Source: Pseudomonadota bacterium (GTDB taxonomy: Bacteria > Pseudomonadota > Alphaproteobacteria > Rhodospirillales > Casp-alpha2). Taken from it: a stretch of 56,771 nucleotides of DNA. Below the pieces are notes generated by a model that made no database searches, was not told the DNA's origin, and saw nothing but the letters and a program-made list of their open reading frames with translations. Below, one piece after another: positions 37,270-45,499 of the stretch. Where the stretch lies: positions 1-56,771 of the forward strand of contig JAQBYB010000010.1 of NCBI GenBank assembly GCA_027624235.1, read 5' to 3'. How positions within the stretch are numbered: position 1 is the first letter of the stretch; every line of letters starts with the position of its first letter. Both the position numbers and the translations under genes were made by a program.

Positions 37270-38274
37270 TCAGAAATGACGGTAGCCTCCGGTCTTGATT
37301 GATAGTTCGCCGCCGTTCCCATCGGCGACGCGGACAGGTTCCGCATTGTCGACATTCCCATTATTGATGCTTCCGATTCTGGTCAACGCCAGATCAATCT
37401 CCAGGCTCAGGTCTTCGATGCGGCCCGCCAGCGATGCCGGGGCGGTGAATAATAATTCATAGTCATCGCCGCCGATGATGGCCGCCTCGACCAAGGCCGG
37501 GTCCAATGCGATCGCCGCGAGGGCGGCGGCGGAATACGGCACCCGGTCGACGTAGAGTAATGCCCCACCCCCTGAGGCCCGGGCGATATGGCCTAAGTCG
37601 GCGACCAGTCCATCGGAAATATCGATCGCGGCGCTGGCGATCCCGAAAAGGCGTGCCCCCAGCCGTACTCGCGGCTGGGGCCGGTGATATCGCGCCAAAA
37701 GGTGCTCGGCCAAGCTCGCCGGCAAACCGGTGAGTTCTCCCTTCAGGACTTTCAGGCCCAGGGCGGCATCGCCGATGCTGCCCGAAACATAAACGTCATC
37801 TCCTGATTGCGCGCCGTTTCGGCGCAGCGCCTGACCATCGGCGACGGTGCCGATGGCGGTCAGCGTCAGCGTCAAGGGACCCTTCGTTGCCACCGTGTCG
37901 CCGCCGACAAGATGGATGGAGTGGTGCTTTTGTTGGCGTCCGAGTTCTTCGGCAAAAGGCTCGATAAATTCATGTTGCCAATCTTCTGGCAGGGCCAGGG
38001 ACAAGGTATAGGCCCAGGGCTCGGCACCCATGGCGGCGAGGTCGGAAAGGTTGACGCCGATCAGTCGGGCGGCGATGTCCGAGGCGGCTTCATCGGCCGG
38101 GAAATGAACGCCTGCGCTCAGGCTATCCGTGGTCACGACCAATTGGCGGCCAGGGGGCGGGTTCAGTAAGGCGGCGTCATCGAGGAGACCCAATGCCCCT
38201 GGCTCACCAGCCGCCAGCGGCGCGAAATAGCGGGCGATGATCTCAAATTCATCGGGTTTTTTATCGTTGCCCAC
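37270..38274 (-). CDS. thiL: Thiamine-monophosphate kinase
   Basis: A 334-residue kinase that makes thiamine pyrophosphate from the monophosphate. It has FEIIARYFAPL at the N-terminus, the GDDAA-type motif in LGLLDDAALLN, a nucleotide-binding LVGGDTVATKGPLTLTLTAIG and AIDISDGLVADLGHIA, all of the PurM/ThiL fold. GTG at 38274 is chosen, with AGGA 9 bases upstream; it overlaps the nusB end by 14 bases. An upstream in-frame start at 38364 would add 30 residues coded inside nusB. No TPP riboswitch is seen. Confidence 0.94.
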   Translation of the reverse strand: MGNDKKPDEFEIIARYFAPLAAGEPGALGLLDDAALLNPPPGRQLVVTTDSLSAGVHFPADEAASDIAARLIGVNLSDLAAMGAEPWAYTLSLALPEDWQHEFIEPFAEELGRQQKHHSIHLVGGDTVATKGPLTLTLTAIGTVADGQALRRNGAQSGDDVYVSGSIGDAALGLKVLKGELTGLPASLAEHLLARYHRPQPRVRLGARLFGIASAAIDISDGLVADLGHIARASGGGALLYVDRVPYSAAALAAIALDPALVEAAIIGGDDYELLFTAPASLAGRIEDLSLEIDLALTRIGSINNGNVDNAEPVRVADGNGGELSIKTGGYRHF

Positions 38275-38770
38275 CGTCTTCGGTCCTAAGGTCGCGGGCC
38301 AGATGATCGAGGACGCCGTTGACCATGCGGGTTTCTCCGCCCTCGAAAAAAGCATGCGCGACATCCAGATACTCGGAAATGATGACGGCGGTCGGAATGT
38401 TCGGTTTGTTTTTCAATTCATAGGCGCCGGCGCGAAGGATCACCCGAAGCAGGGCTTCCAGCCGGTCGACGGTCCAATCGTCTGACAGCGCGGCGCCGAT
38501 TAAGCCGTCCAGTTCGTCCCGCCCGGAAGAAACGCCGCGCACCAAGTCGCCTAACCACTCATGGTCGGGTTCGGTCAGCGCAGTGTCATCATCTTCATCG
38601 GTTTCGGGGAGGTCGCCGTCCCCCCGACGCCAGCGTTTCTGGAGAAATTGCTCTAGAACCGCATCGACATCGGCGCTGACCATGTCCATTTCGTAAAGCG
38701 CCTGGACGGCAACCAACCTGGCCGCGCTGCGCCGGTTTCCGGTGGTGCCTTTTTCAGCGGCATCGCTCAT
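38261..38770 (-). CDS. nusB: Transcription antitermination factor NusB
   Basis: A 169-residue all-helical RNA-binding protein that joins NusE on boxA of rRNA leaders. RRSAARLVAVQALYEMDM, the middle DWTVDRLEALLRVILRAGAYEL and TAVIISEYLDVAHAFFEGGETRMVNGVLDHLA are the family blocks. An acidic insert (DLPETDEDDDTALTEPD) is typical of alphaproteobacteria. The start overlaps the ribH stop by 4 bases and its end overlaps thiL. Confidence 0.96.
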   Translation of the reverse strand: MSDAAEKGTTGNRRSAARLVAVQALYEMDMVSADVDAVLEQFLQKRWRRGDGDLPETDEDDDTALTEPDHEWLGDLVRGVSSGRDELDGLIGAALSDDWTVDRLEALLRVILRAGAYELKNKPNIPTAVIISEYLDVAHAFFEGGETRMVNGVLDHLARDLRTEDGGQR

Positions 38771-39231
38771 CGTTGCGCCAGACGCAGGTCTTTTTTAAGG
38801 TCCATCATCCGCAGGCAGGCGTTCGCGGCGTCAGCCCCCTTGTCGCCGCGATTGATGTCAGCGCGGGCTTCGGCTTGCGCTTTCGATTCGCAGGTCAAAA
38901 TCCCAAACCCCAGGGCAACCGATTGCACGACGGCGATGTCCATCAGCGCGCGCGAAACCTCGCGGCAGATATGGTCGTAATGGTCGGTCTCGCCGCGGAT
39001 GACCGTGCCCAATGCAATAAAGCCGGCATAATTGCTGGTCGCCGAATGGGTTTCCATAGCCTTGAGCGCGAACTGGATGGCGGCGGGAATTTCGAAGGCG
39101 CCCGGCACGGAAATTTTGTCGTATTCGACGCCCGCCGTCTCAAGGGTATGTACCGCGCCCTTGAGCAATTGCTCGGCAATATCGGCATAATATGGCGATT
39201 CGACAATCAGAACGCGTGGCTTGTCAGTCAT
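38767..39231 (-). CDS. ribH: 6,7-dimethyl-8-ribityllumazine synthase
   Basis: A 154-residue enzyme that makes lumazine, the riboflavin precursor, from dihydroxybutanone phosphate and the pyrimidine intermediate. VPGAFEIPAAIQFAL, ALGTVIRGETDHYDHIC and VALGFGILTCESKAQAEARA match substrate-binding blocks of lumazine synthase; the catalytic His is in DHYDHIC. It is 1 base after ribBA and overlaps nusB by 4 bases. Length is normal. Confidence 0.97.
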   Translation of the reverse strand: MTDKPRVLIVESPYYADIAEQLLKGAVHTLETAGVEYDKISVPGAFEIPAAIQFALKAMETHSATSNYAGFIALGTVIRGETDHYDHICREVSRALMDIAVVQSVALGFGILTCESKAQAEARADINRGDKGADAANACLRMMDLKKDLRLAQR

Positions 39232-39232
39232 T

Positions 39233-40369
39233 TCAGCCGTCTTTCCCTGTGATTGGGCGATGCTCGGTGACGCTCAGCCCATAACCCTCAAGGGCAATCA
39301 GCGTCCGTTCGGTGTTGGAAAGCACGATCATATCCTTGACCCCGAGGTCGAGGAGGATCTGGGCGCCGACGCCGTAATCGCGAAGCTCCGGTCCAGGCGG
39401 GGAATTGGGGCCCTTGCTGTCCGGTGGCGCGGCCCTGGCCTTGATTTGATCCGTTAGGCTTGCCTTCAAGGGCTCGCGGATGAGGACCAAAACGCCTTTG
39501 TCGGCGCCACCGATCATTTCCATGGTTTTCTGTAACTCACCGGCCTTGCCGTTCTGAAGATCGCCGAGGACATCATCAAGGACGTTGAGCGCGTGGACCC
39601 GGACCATCGTCGGCCCGTCCTTGGACAAATCTCCCTTCACCAGGGCGATGTGTTCGGCGTATTCCACCGTGTTGGTATAGACGTACATCTTGAAGGGGCC
39701 GCCAAAACCGGTTTCGAGCGTGGTTTCATGGCTGCGCTCGATGATCTTGTCGTGCTTGCGGCGGTAGGCGATCAGGTCGGCGATGGTACCGATTTTGAGT
39801 CCGTGGAACTGGGCGAATTTAATCAAGTCAGGCATCCGCGCCATGGTGCCGTCCTCATTCATGATTTCGCAGATCACACCGGACGGATTGAGCCCGGCCA
39901 GCCGTGACACATCAACGGCGGCCTCGGTGTGTCCGGCGCGGACCAGAACGCCGCCATCCCGGGCTTCGAGAGGAAATACATGGCCGGGGCTGACGATGTC
40001 GTTGACGCCCTTGGACGGGTCGATGGCGACGGCGACGGTCCTGGCCCGGTCGGAGGCCGATATGCCGGTGGTCACCCCTTTCCTGGCCTCGATGGAAACC
40101 GTAAACGCGGTCTCATGGCGGGAATTGTTCCGTTGCGCCATCAGCGGCAGGTCCAAATCGCGCAGCCGGCTGGCGGTCAAGGTCAGGCAGATTAATCCGC
40201 GCCCATGCTTGGCCATGAAATTGATCGCGTCCGGCGTCGCCATTTGCCCCGGAATAACAAGGTCGCCCTCATTTTCGCGCTCCTGGTCGTCGACAAGGAT
40301 GAACATGCGGCCATTGCTGGCCTCAGTGATGATGTCCTCGATGGATGAGAGGTATTCCGAATACGGCAA
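39233..40369 (-). CDS. ribB: RibBA-like: DHBP synthase with degenerate GTP cyclohydrolase II domain
   Basis: A 378-residue protein. The first about 205 residues are dihydroxybutanone-phosphate synthase (VDDQERENEGDLVIPGQMAT, RGLICLTLT, HVFPLEARDGGVLVRAGHTEA). The C-terminal half keeps the outline of GTP cyclohydrolase II (FKMYVYTNTVEYAEHIALVKGDL) but lacks the zinc-binding cysteines: where active RibA has HSeC then C-D-C, this reads VRVHALNVLDDVLGD. It probably supplies only RibB activity and needs a separate RibA. TTG at 40369 is the start, with AAAGGA 9 bases upstream. A 24-bp tandem array lies directly before it. Confidence 0.9.
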   Translation of the reverse strand: MPYSEYLSSIEDIITEASNGRMFILVDDQERENEGDLVIPGQMATPDAINFMAKHGRGLICLTLTASRLRDLDLPLMAQRNNSRHETAFTVSIEARKGVTTGISASDRARTVAVAIDPSKGVNDIVSPGHVFPLEARDGGVLVRAGHTEAAVDVSRLAGLNPSGVICEIMNEDGTMARMPDLIKFAQFHGLKIGTIADLIAYRRKHDKIIERSHETTLETGFGGPFKMYVYTNTVEYAEHIALVKGDLSKDGPTMVRVHALNVLDDVLGDLQNGKAGELQKTMEMIGGADKGVLVLIREPLKASLTDQIKARAAPPDSKGPNSPPGPELRDYGVGAQILLDLGVKDMIVLSNTERTLIALEGYGLSVTEHRPITGKDG

Positions 40370-40398
40370 CGGCTTCGTTCCTTTTATTTGTCTCAGTC

Positions 40399-40503
40399 CA
40401 GTTGGACTTATGTGTTCCTGTCCACTTGGACTTATGTGTTCCTGTCCATTTGGACTTATTTGTTCCTGTCTATTTGGACTTATTTGTTCCTGTCCATTTG
40501 GAC
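40399..40503. repeat. 24-bp tandem array at the ribE/ribBA junction
   Basis: Four full units (starting 40399, 40423, 40447 and 40471) and a 9-base partial unit (40495-40503) differ at only a few positions. Each junction forms a palindrome GTCCA-NN-TGGAC, one copy degenerate, giving five at a 24-bp pitch. On the minus strand one unit is exactly the last eight codons of ribE (VQMDRNK plus stop); the following units are extra copies after the real stop codon. The array occupies the leader of ribBA. Confidence 0.95.
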
Positions 40504-41088
40504 AAGGCGCGCAACATAGCGCGCCAGCATATCGATTTCCAGGTTCACCCGCAGGCCGGGTTCAAGCCCGCCCAGGGTGGTGTTTTCCAGGGTATGGGGA
40601 ATGACGTTGATGCCGAATTGATTGTCATCGACTTCGTTGACGGTCAGCGACACGCCGTCGATCGCCACCGATCCCTTGGCGGCGATCATCGGAGACAGTG
40701 CGCCGGGGGCCTCAAACACGAGCCGGCGTGATGAGCCTTCGGGCGTAACGGCGACGACGTCGGCGACGCCATCGACATGCCCGGAGACGATGTGGCCGCC
40801 CATTTCGTCACCGACTTTAAGGGCGCGTTCAAAATTAACGGGCGTTGCTTCGCGCCAATCGCCGAGCGTTGTCTTGGATAACGTTTCGGCGGACACGTCG
40901 GCGGCGAACCATGGGTCTCCCCTGTCTGAACCCAGGTCAACAACCGTCAGGCAGGCGCCCGAGCAGCAAATCGACGCGCCGATATCAACGCCAGCCATAT
41001 CAAAGCCGGTGGAAAACTCGAAACGGGTGTCGCCGGATGCCTTGATGGACCTGACTTTCCCTAAATCGGTGATGATGCCGGTGAACAT
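40480..41088 (-). CDS. ribE: Riboflavin synthase subunit alpha
   Basis: A 202-residue enzyme that dismutates two lumazines into riboflavin. Two internally homologous lumazine-binding halves are seen: MFTGIITDLGKV with CCSGACLTVVDLG, and GHIVSGHVDGVADV with VAIDGVSLTVNEVDDN. The C-terminal helix ends LARYVARLVQMDRNK, whose last codons and stop lie in the tandem array. It is 14 bases downstream of ribD. Length is normal for the family. Confidence 0.96.
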   Translation of the reverse strand: MFTGIITDLGKVRSIKASGDTRFEFSTGFDMAGVDIGASICCSGACLTVVDLGSDRGDPWFAADVSAETLSKTTLGDWREATPVNFERALKVGDEMGGHIVSGHVDGVADVVAVTPEGSSRRLVFEAPGALSPMIAAKGSVAIDGVSLTVNEVDDNQFGINVIPHTLENTTLGGLEPGLRVNLEIDMLARYVARLVQMDRNK

Positions 41089-41102
41089 GCGCCCTCCTCG
41101 GC

Positions 41103-42239
41103 CTAAAGTGTACGCCGATAGGTTTCAAGGACGTCGTCGCCGGCGTCCGTGATGGAATCGCGGACGAAGGCCGGGGCTTCGGCGATGGCGTCGATGCCGA
41201 AGGTGGCGACCGCGCCCCTGCCGTCCGCGCCAATCAGTTTCGGCGACCGGAACCAGGCCAGCCGGTCGGCCAGATCATGCTTGATCAGGGCGGCGGCCAG
41301 ATCGCCACCGCTTTCAACCAGTACCCGCGTCAGCCCACGACCACCCAGTTCCAGCGCCACGGCTCTCAAGTCAGGGCGTCCGTCGTCCCCGGCCGCGATC
41401 TCGATGACCTCGACTCCTTTGGCTTCGAGGGCTTGGCGTTTTTCCTGATCGGCACCCTTTACGGTCACCACCCAGGTCGGGACGTCGTCTGCGGTGTTGA
41501 CCAGGGGGCTATCAACGGGCAACCGCAAGGTGGTGTCGGCGACGATGCGTAACGGCGATCGACCCTCCAATCCAGGCAGTCGACAGGTCAGGGACGGTTG
41601 ATCGGCCAGCGCCGTGCCGATGCCGATCATGATGGCGTCGTTTTCGGCGCGTAGCCCGTGGGCGAAGGCCCTGGCCGGTGCGCCGGTGATCCATTTGCTT
41701 TGGCCTGTCACGGTGGCGACACGACCGTCCAGGGTGGTTGCGGTTTTCAAGGTAAACATCGGGCGCCCCTTGGTAACCCGCATCAGGAATCCGGCGTTCA
41801 GGTGGCGGGCTTCTTGATCGCAAAGCCCGATCAGCGTTTCCACGCCCGCCTCGGCCAAGCGCTTGATACCGGAGCCGGAAACCCTGGGATCAGGATCTTC
41901 CAGGGCGATGACGCAGCGTTTGATGCCGGCGGCAATGAGGGCTTCGGAACAGGGCGGCGTTTCGCCTTGGTGGTCGCAGGGCTCCAATGTCACGTACGCG
42001 GTGGCGCCTTGGGCTTGCTCGCCGGCTCTGGACAGGGCCTCGGTTTCCGCATGCGGCCTGCCGCCGGGTTGGGTCCAGCCGCGACCGACGACACGCCCGT
42101 CAAGGTCTTCACGGGCCAGCACACAACCGACCGCCGGATTGGGCCAGACGGAGCCAAGGCCACGACGGGCAAGGCCAAGTGCCGCGCGCATGGTCTCATT
42201 GTCGCGGTTGGCCGTAGGAGAGGTGTTAGTCGCTATCAC
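41103..42239 (-). CDS. ribD: Bifunctional riboflavin deaminase/reductase RibD
   Basis: About 378 residues. The N-terminal deaminase domain has NPAVGCVLA, zinc ligands HAE ([10 protein letters not shown]) and [11 protein letters not shown]; the C-terminal reductase domain opens with [19 protein letters not shown] and contains [14 protein letters not shown]. It performs the second and third steps of riboflavin synthesis. I chose the GTG at 42239, which overlaps the nrdR end by 14 bases, because the conserved start needs an acidic residue before the MRAAL block. ATG at 42191 would leave that out; neither has a clear ribosome-binding site. Confidence 0.93.
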   Translation of the reverse strand: MIATNTSPTANRDNETMRAALGLARRGLGSVWPNPAVGCVLAREDLDGRVVGRGWTQPGGRPHAETEALSRAGEQAQGATAYVTLEPCDHQGETPPCSEALIAAGIKRCVIALEDPDPRVSGSGIKRLAEAGVETLIGLCDQEARHLNAGFLMRVTKGRPMFTLKTATTLDGRVATVTGQSKWITGAPARAFAHGLRAENDAIMIGIGTALADQPSLTCRLPGLEGRSPLRIVADTTLRLPVDSPLVNTADDVPTWVVTVKGADQEKRQALEAKGVEVIEIAAGDDGRPDLRAVALELGGRGLTRVLVESGGDLAAALIKHDLADRLAWFRSPKLIGADGRGAVATFGIDAIAEAPAFVRDSITDAGDDVLETYRRTL

Positions 42240-42684
42240 TGTCCAGTTTGCCCACAAAAGTCTCGAAGTCCTTGGCTTCCCGGAAATTCCGGTAGACCGA
42301 GGCAAAGCGGACAAAAGCGACCTGGTCCAGTTCGGAAAGGGCCTCCATGACCATTTCGCCGATGACTTTGGTCGGAATTTCATTCTCGCCCAGGGTTTCG
42401 AGACGGCGTTGGATCCCGTTGGCGATACGCTCTATACGATCTTCGTCAACGGGGCGCTTTCGAAGCGCGATCTTGAGTGAGCGCAATAGCTTTTCACGGT
42501 CGAACGGCATCTTGTCGCCGTCGCTTTTGGTGACCGATAACTCACGAAGCTGCACCCTCTCGAAGGTCGTAAAGCGAGACGAACATTCCGGGCAAAAGCG
42601 CCGTCGGCGAATGGTGGCGTTATCTTCCGTTGGGCGGGAGTCTTTTACCTGGGTGTCATCATGGTGGCAAAAAGGACAGCGCAT
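42226..42684 (-). CDS. nrdR: Transcriptional repressor NrdR
   Basis: A 152-residue regulator of ribonucleotide reductase genes. The zinc ribbon [17 protein letters not shown] with a later CPEC pair is followed by the ATP-cone domain ([22 protein letters not shown]). Nucleotide-bound NrdR recognises NrdR boxes. The gene lies between glyA and ribD in the conserved alphaproteobacterial order, 22 bases after glyA. Confidence 0.97.
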   Translation of the reverse strand: MRCPFCHHDDTQVKDSRPTEDNATIRRRRFCPECSSRFTTFERVQLRELSVTKSDGDKMPFDREKLLRSLKIALRKRPVDEDRIERIANGIQRRLETLGENEIPTKVIGEMVMEALSELDQVAFVRFASVYRNFREAKDFETFVGKLDSDSD

Positions 42685-42706
42685 GAGTTCCGTTCCTTGT
42701 GAGTTA

Positions 42707-44002
42707 TCAGTTGCCGTATACGGGGAATTTCCCGCACAGCGCTAAAACTTGGTCTCCGGCCGCTTTTTCGGCGGCGGAGTTGTCGTCCGGATTGGCCGCC
42801 AAGCCGTCGAGAACGTCACTGATCAGGTTGCCGACCAGCTTGAATTCCTCGGTCCTGAAGCCCCGCGTTGTCGCCGCCGGGGTACCCAAGCGGATGCCGG
42901 ACGTGACCGTCGGTTTTTCCGGGTCGAACGGAATGCCGTTTTTGTTGCAAGTCATGCCGGCGCGTTCCAGGCTGGCTTCGGCGTCGCGCCCGGTGAGGCC
43001 CTTCGGCCTCAGGTCAACCAGCATCAAATGGGTGTCGGTGCCGCCCGACACGATGTCGCAGCCTCTTTCGACCAGCACCTTGGCGAGCACCTTGGCGTTA
43101 TCGACGACGGCCTGGGAATAGACCTTGAATTCTGGCCGCAGCGCCTCGCCGAAGGCGACCGCCTTGGCGGCGATGACATGCATTAACGGTCCACCCTGAA
43201 GACCGGGGAAGACGGCCGAATTGATCTTTTTGGCGATGTCCTCGTTATTGGTCAGGACCATGCCGCCACGCGGACCGCGGAGAGTCTTGTGCGTGGTCGT
43301 CGTGGTGATGTCGGCAATCGGCACCGGGCTTGGGTGGATTCCGGTGGCGACAAGACCGGCGAAGTGCGCCATATCGACCATCAACAGCGCGCCGACCTTG
43401 TCGGCGATGGCGCGGAAGCGTTCGAAATCGATAATCCGGGGATAAGCCGAACCGCCGGCGATGATCAGCTTCGGCTGGTGTTCAGCGGCTAGGCTTTCGA
43501 CCTCGTTGAAATCGATCAGGGCGTCTTCTTTGCGAACGCCGTATTGGACGGCGTTAAACCATTTACCCGACTGGGCCGGCGGCGCGCCGTGGGTTAGATG
43601 CCCGCCGGCGGCCAAGGACATGCCCATGATGGTATCGCCGGGCTGTAGCAACGCCATCATTACCGCACCATTGGCCTGACAACCGGAATGGGGTTGCACG
43701 TTGACGAAGCCACAGCCGAACAGTTGCTTGGCGCGTTCAATGGCAAGATCCTCGGCGACATCGACGAATTCACAGCCGCCGTAATAACGCCGCCCGGAAT
43801 AGCCCTCGGCGTATTTGTTGGTCATGACGCCGCCTTGGGCCTCCATGACCGCCTTGGAAACAATGTTTTCCGACGCAATCAGTTCGATTTGGTTTTGCTG
43901 ACGGCCCAGTTCATCGTCAATGGACGCCTTCAGGGCCGGGTCGCGTTCGGCCAGAGGCTCGGAGAAAAAGCGTTCCAGTTCTTCATTACCGTAGGGAGAC
44001 AT
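42707..44002 (-). CDS. glyA: Serine hydroxymethyltransferase
   Basis: A 431-residue PLP enzyme that interconverts serine and glycine with tetrahydrofolate. [19 protein letters not shown], the PLP-lysine segment [14 protein letters not shown], and [18 protein letters not shown] are diagnostic. Length and motif order are standard. It supplies one-carbon units to the pathways encoded downstream. It follows rpiB by 14 bases on the minus strand. Confidence 0.98.
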   Translation of the reverse strand: MSPYGNEELERFFSEPLAERDPALKASIDDELGRQQNQIELIASENIVSKAVMEAQGGVMTNKYAEGYSGRRYYGGCEFVDVAEDLAIERAKQLFGCGFVNVQPHSGCQANGAVMMALLQPGDTIMGMSLAAGGHLTHGAPPAQSGKWFNAVQYGVRKEDALIDFNEVESLAAEHQPKLIIAGGSAYPRIIDFERFRAIADKVGALLMVDMAHFAGLVATGIHPSPVPIADITTTTTHKTLRGPRGGMVLTNNEDIAKKINSAVFPGLQGGPLMHVIAAKAVAFGEALRPEFKVYSQAVVDNAKVLAKVLVERGCDIVSGGTDTHLMLVDLRPKGLTGRDAEASLERAGMTCNKNGIPFDPEKPTVTSGIRLGTPAATTRGFRTEEFKLVGNLISDVLDGLAANPDDNSAAEKAAGDQVLALCGKFPVYGN

Positions 44003-44016
44003 CGTTTTTAGTAATC

Positions 44017-44475
44017 CTATCGTGGGTCTGAAAGTTTATTGACACGGCGGGAATGGCGGCCGCCTTCTTCGAAATTGGTTTCCAGAAAAATATTCAAACA
44101 GTCACGGGCGACTTCTGGTCCGATGGTGCGGCCGCCGAAGCAGATGACGTTGGCGTCATTGTGCTGGCGCGACAATCTGGCCGTCAGCGCGTCATGAACA
44201 AGGGCGGCACGAATGCCGGGGTCTCGGTTGGCGGCGATGGAAATGCCGATGCCGCTGCCGCAGATGAGCACGCCGCGTTTGGCCTTGCCTTCCTTCATGG
44301 CGCCGGCCAGGGCGTAGCCGAAGTCCGGGTAATCAACGGATTCAAGGCTGTCAGAGCCAAGGTCCAGCACTGTATAGCCCTTTTCCATGAGGTCTTGCTT
44401 GAGCTCGTTCTTAAGCGCGAAGCCGCCATGGTCACTGGCGATGGCAATGGTATCCGGTGTTTTTTCTGATGGCAT
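44017..44475 (-). CDS. rpiB: Ribose-5-phosphate isomerase B
   Basis: A 152-residue isomerase of the LacAB/RpiB fold. [51 protein letters not shown] with the catalytic Cys and [14 protein letters not shown] are the signatures. It links ribose-5-phosphate with ribulose-5-phosphate, a riboflavin precursor. ATG at 44475 gives the usual length; in-frame ATGs at 44517 and 44538 are possible, and none has a clear ribosome-binding site. It heads the rpiB-glyA-nrdR-rib string and is divergent from mucR. Confidence 0.93.
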   Translation of the reverse strand: MPSEKTPDTIAIASDHGGFALKNELKQDLMEKGYTVLDLGSDSLESVDYPDFGYALAGAMKEGKAKRGVLICGSGIGISIAANRDPGIRAALVHDALTARLSRQHNDANVICFGGRTIGPEVARDCLNIFLETNFEEGGRHSRRVNKLSDPR

Positions 44476-44596
44476 GGCGGTTGTTTTTTTTCTGTCGGCA
44501 TTTAGGGTTGGCCGCATGTTCAGCCGATTAGATACCATATCTCGAATCGCTATGCCAACACACCACTATCGCTCGCGGTTAATCCCAGGTGATGTG

Positions 44597-44629
44597 GTGT
44601 CGTTTTTGTGTCGTTTTTGTGTCGTTTAT
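44597..44629. repeat. Three tandem 11-bp T-rich repeats upstream of mucR
   Basis: GTGTCGTTTTT occurs twice (44597-44607 and 44608-44618) and a near copy GTGTCGTTTAT follows (44619-44629). It lies in the divergent region between rpiB and mucR, 113 bases before the mucR start. MucR/Ros proteins bind repeated T-containing AT-rich sites and often repress their own gene, so this may be an autoregulatory site; that is inference. Confidence 0.55.
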
Positions 44630-44679
44630 TGATTGTCAGGCGAAGCGATGATTTCTATGATGCAGCAGAACCTGTGGAT

Positions 44680-44700
44680 GGTTTCGGGCTGAACGAAACC
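44680..44700. promoter_or_regulatory. Inverted repeat in the mucR leader
   Basis: GGTTTCG (44680-44686) and CGAAACC (44694-44700) are perfect inverted arms around a 7-base spacer, 41 bases before the mucR start. There is no T-run on the plus strand, so it is not a plus-strand terminator. It could be an operator or an mRNA hairpin. Confidence 0.4.
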
Positions 44701-44741
44701 ACAAAAAAACAGGCTTTAAATGTTTACCAGGGGGTTTCACC

Positions 44742-45164
44742 GTGACCGATGAAAACGTCGAGAGTTTGCCGCGCCATCAGGACATGTTGCGCATGGTCGC
44801 CGATATCGCCGCCGCCTATGTCGCCCAGAACACAATTCCCGCCGCGCAAATTTCAGGCATCATCATCAGCGTTTACGACACTCTGGCCGGGATTTTGAAC
44901 GGCGCCGCCGAAAAAACCGTGAATTCGGAAAAGCCCGCCGTTGCCATTCGCCGGTCGATCACGCCCGATTTTATCGTTTGTTTGGAAGACGGCCGAAAGA
45001 TGAAGATGCTCAAACGTCATCTTCGCACCGCTTATAATTTGTCACCTGATGAATACCGGAGCCGGTGGGGATTGCCGCCGGAATATCCGATGGTGGCGCC
45101 GAATTACGCCAAGCACCGGTCTGATTTCGCTAAAAAAATTGGTCTGGGGCGTAAGGGTGCTTAA
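44742..45164 (+). CDS. mucR: MucR/Ros-family transcriptional regulator
   Basis: A 140-residue regulator. The N-terminal helical part includes ISVYDTLAGIL; the C-terminal DNA-binding domain reads ITPDFIVCLEDGRKMKMLKRHLRTAYNLSPDEYRSRWGLPPEYP, as in MucR. Compared with the Ros zinc finger (Cys, Cys, His, His), the second Cys is Asp and the last His is Tyr, so zinc may not be needed, as in some Mesorhizobium relatives. GTG at 44742 is preceded by AGGGGG. MucR proteins act as global repressors of exopolysaccharide, motility and cell-cycle genes, which fits the glycan genes at the window's left end. Confidence 0.93.
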   Translation: MTDENVESLPRHQDMLRMVADIAAAYVAQNTIPAAQISGIIISVYDTLAGILNGAAEKTVNSEKPAVAIRRSITPDFIVCLEDGRKMKMLKRHLRTAYNLSPDEYRSRWGLPPEYPMVAPNYAKHRSDFAKKIGLGRKGA

Positions 45165-45173
45165 ATTTATCGG

Positions 45174-45422
45174 TTAGTCGTCCCCGTATTCCCAGCCTTC
45201 CCCGCCTTTCCCGCCGGTATGTTTTTTAGCGATCACGTAAGCCAGCTTACTGCGGGCGTTGCGCTTGATCTCTGCCCTGGTGGCACTCGCCGGCGCCACC
45301 ATGACGACTTCTATCTGGGTGATCGGATCAATGGCGGTGACGCGCAGGCTCTTGCCCACCCGCCTCATTTCAATCAGGACTTCCGGCAGATAAATGTCTT
45401 TTAAGGGGCCTTTTTCGGCCAC
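45174..45422 (-). CDS. DUF6898-like small protein
   Basis: An 82-residue protein. YLPEVLIEMRRVGKSLRVTAIDPITQIEVVMVAPASATRAEIKRNARSKLAYVIAKK looks like the small beta-rich DUF6898 family known to me from alphaproteobacteria, but I could not check this. The tail GGKGGEGWEYGDD is Gly-rich. Its function is unknown. It is convergent with mucR (9 bases apart) and lies 77 bases downstream of the mutase gene, possibly on the same transcript. Confidence 0.7.
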   Translation of the reverse strand: MAEKGPLKDIYLPEVLIEMRRVGKSLRVTAIDPITQIEVVMVAPASATRAEIKRNARSKLAYVIAKKHTGGKGGEGWEYGDD

Positions 45423-45499
45423 GGCGCGGCTCCTTCGCAGGGTGGTTGAGATCGCGAATTAATGTGCCCGGTTTGGACACAATCCTCAAGGGGGCAGGC

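Noticed and set aside
38261-40369. FMN or TPP riboswitch in front of the riboflavin or thiL genes
   Set aside because: The genes overlap or abut, leaving no room for an aptamer, and I saw no RFN or THI-box core sequences.
40399-40503. CRISPR array
   Set aside because: The 24-bp units are directly tandem without spacers and match the ribE coding end.
40345-40731. Repetitive plus-strand peptide with a VPVHLDLC-like period
   Set aside because: It is the plus-strand translation of the 24-bp array and of ribE antisense. No ribosome-binding site or family supports it, and the array is better explained by duplication of the ribE end.
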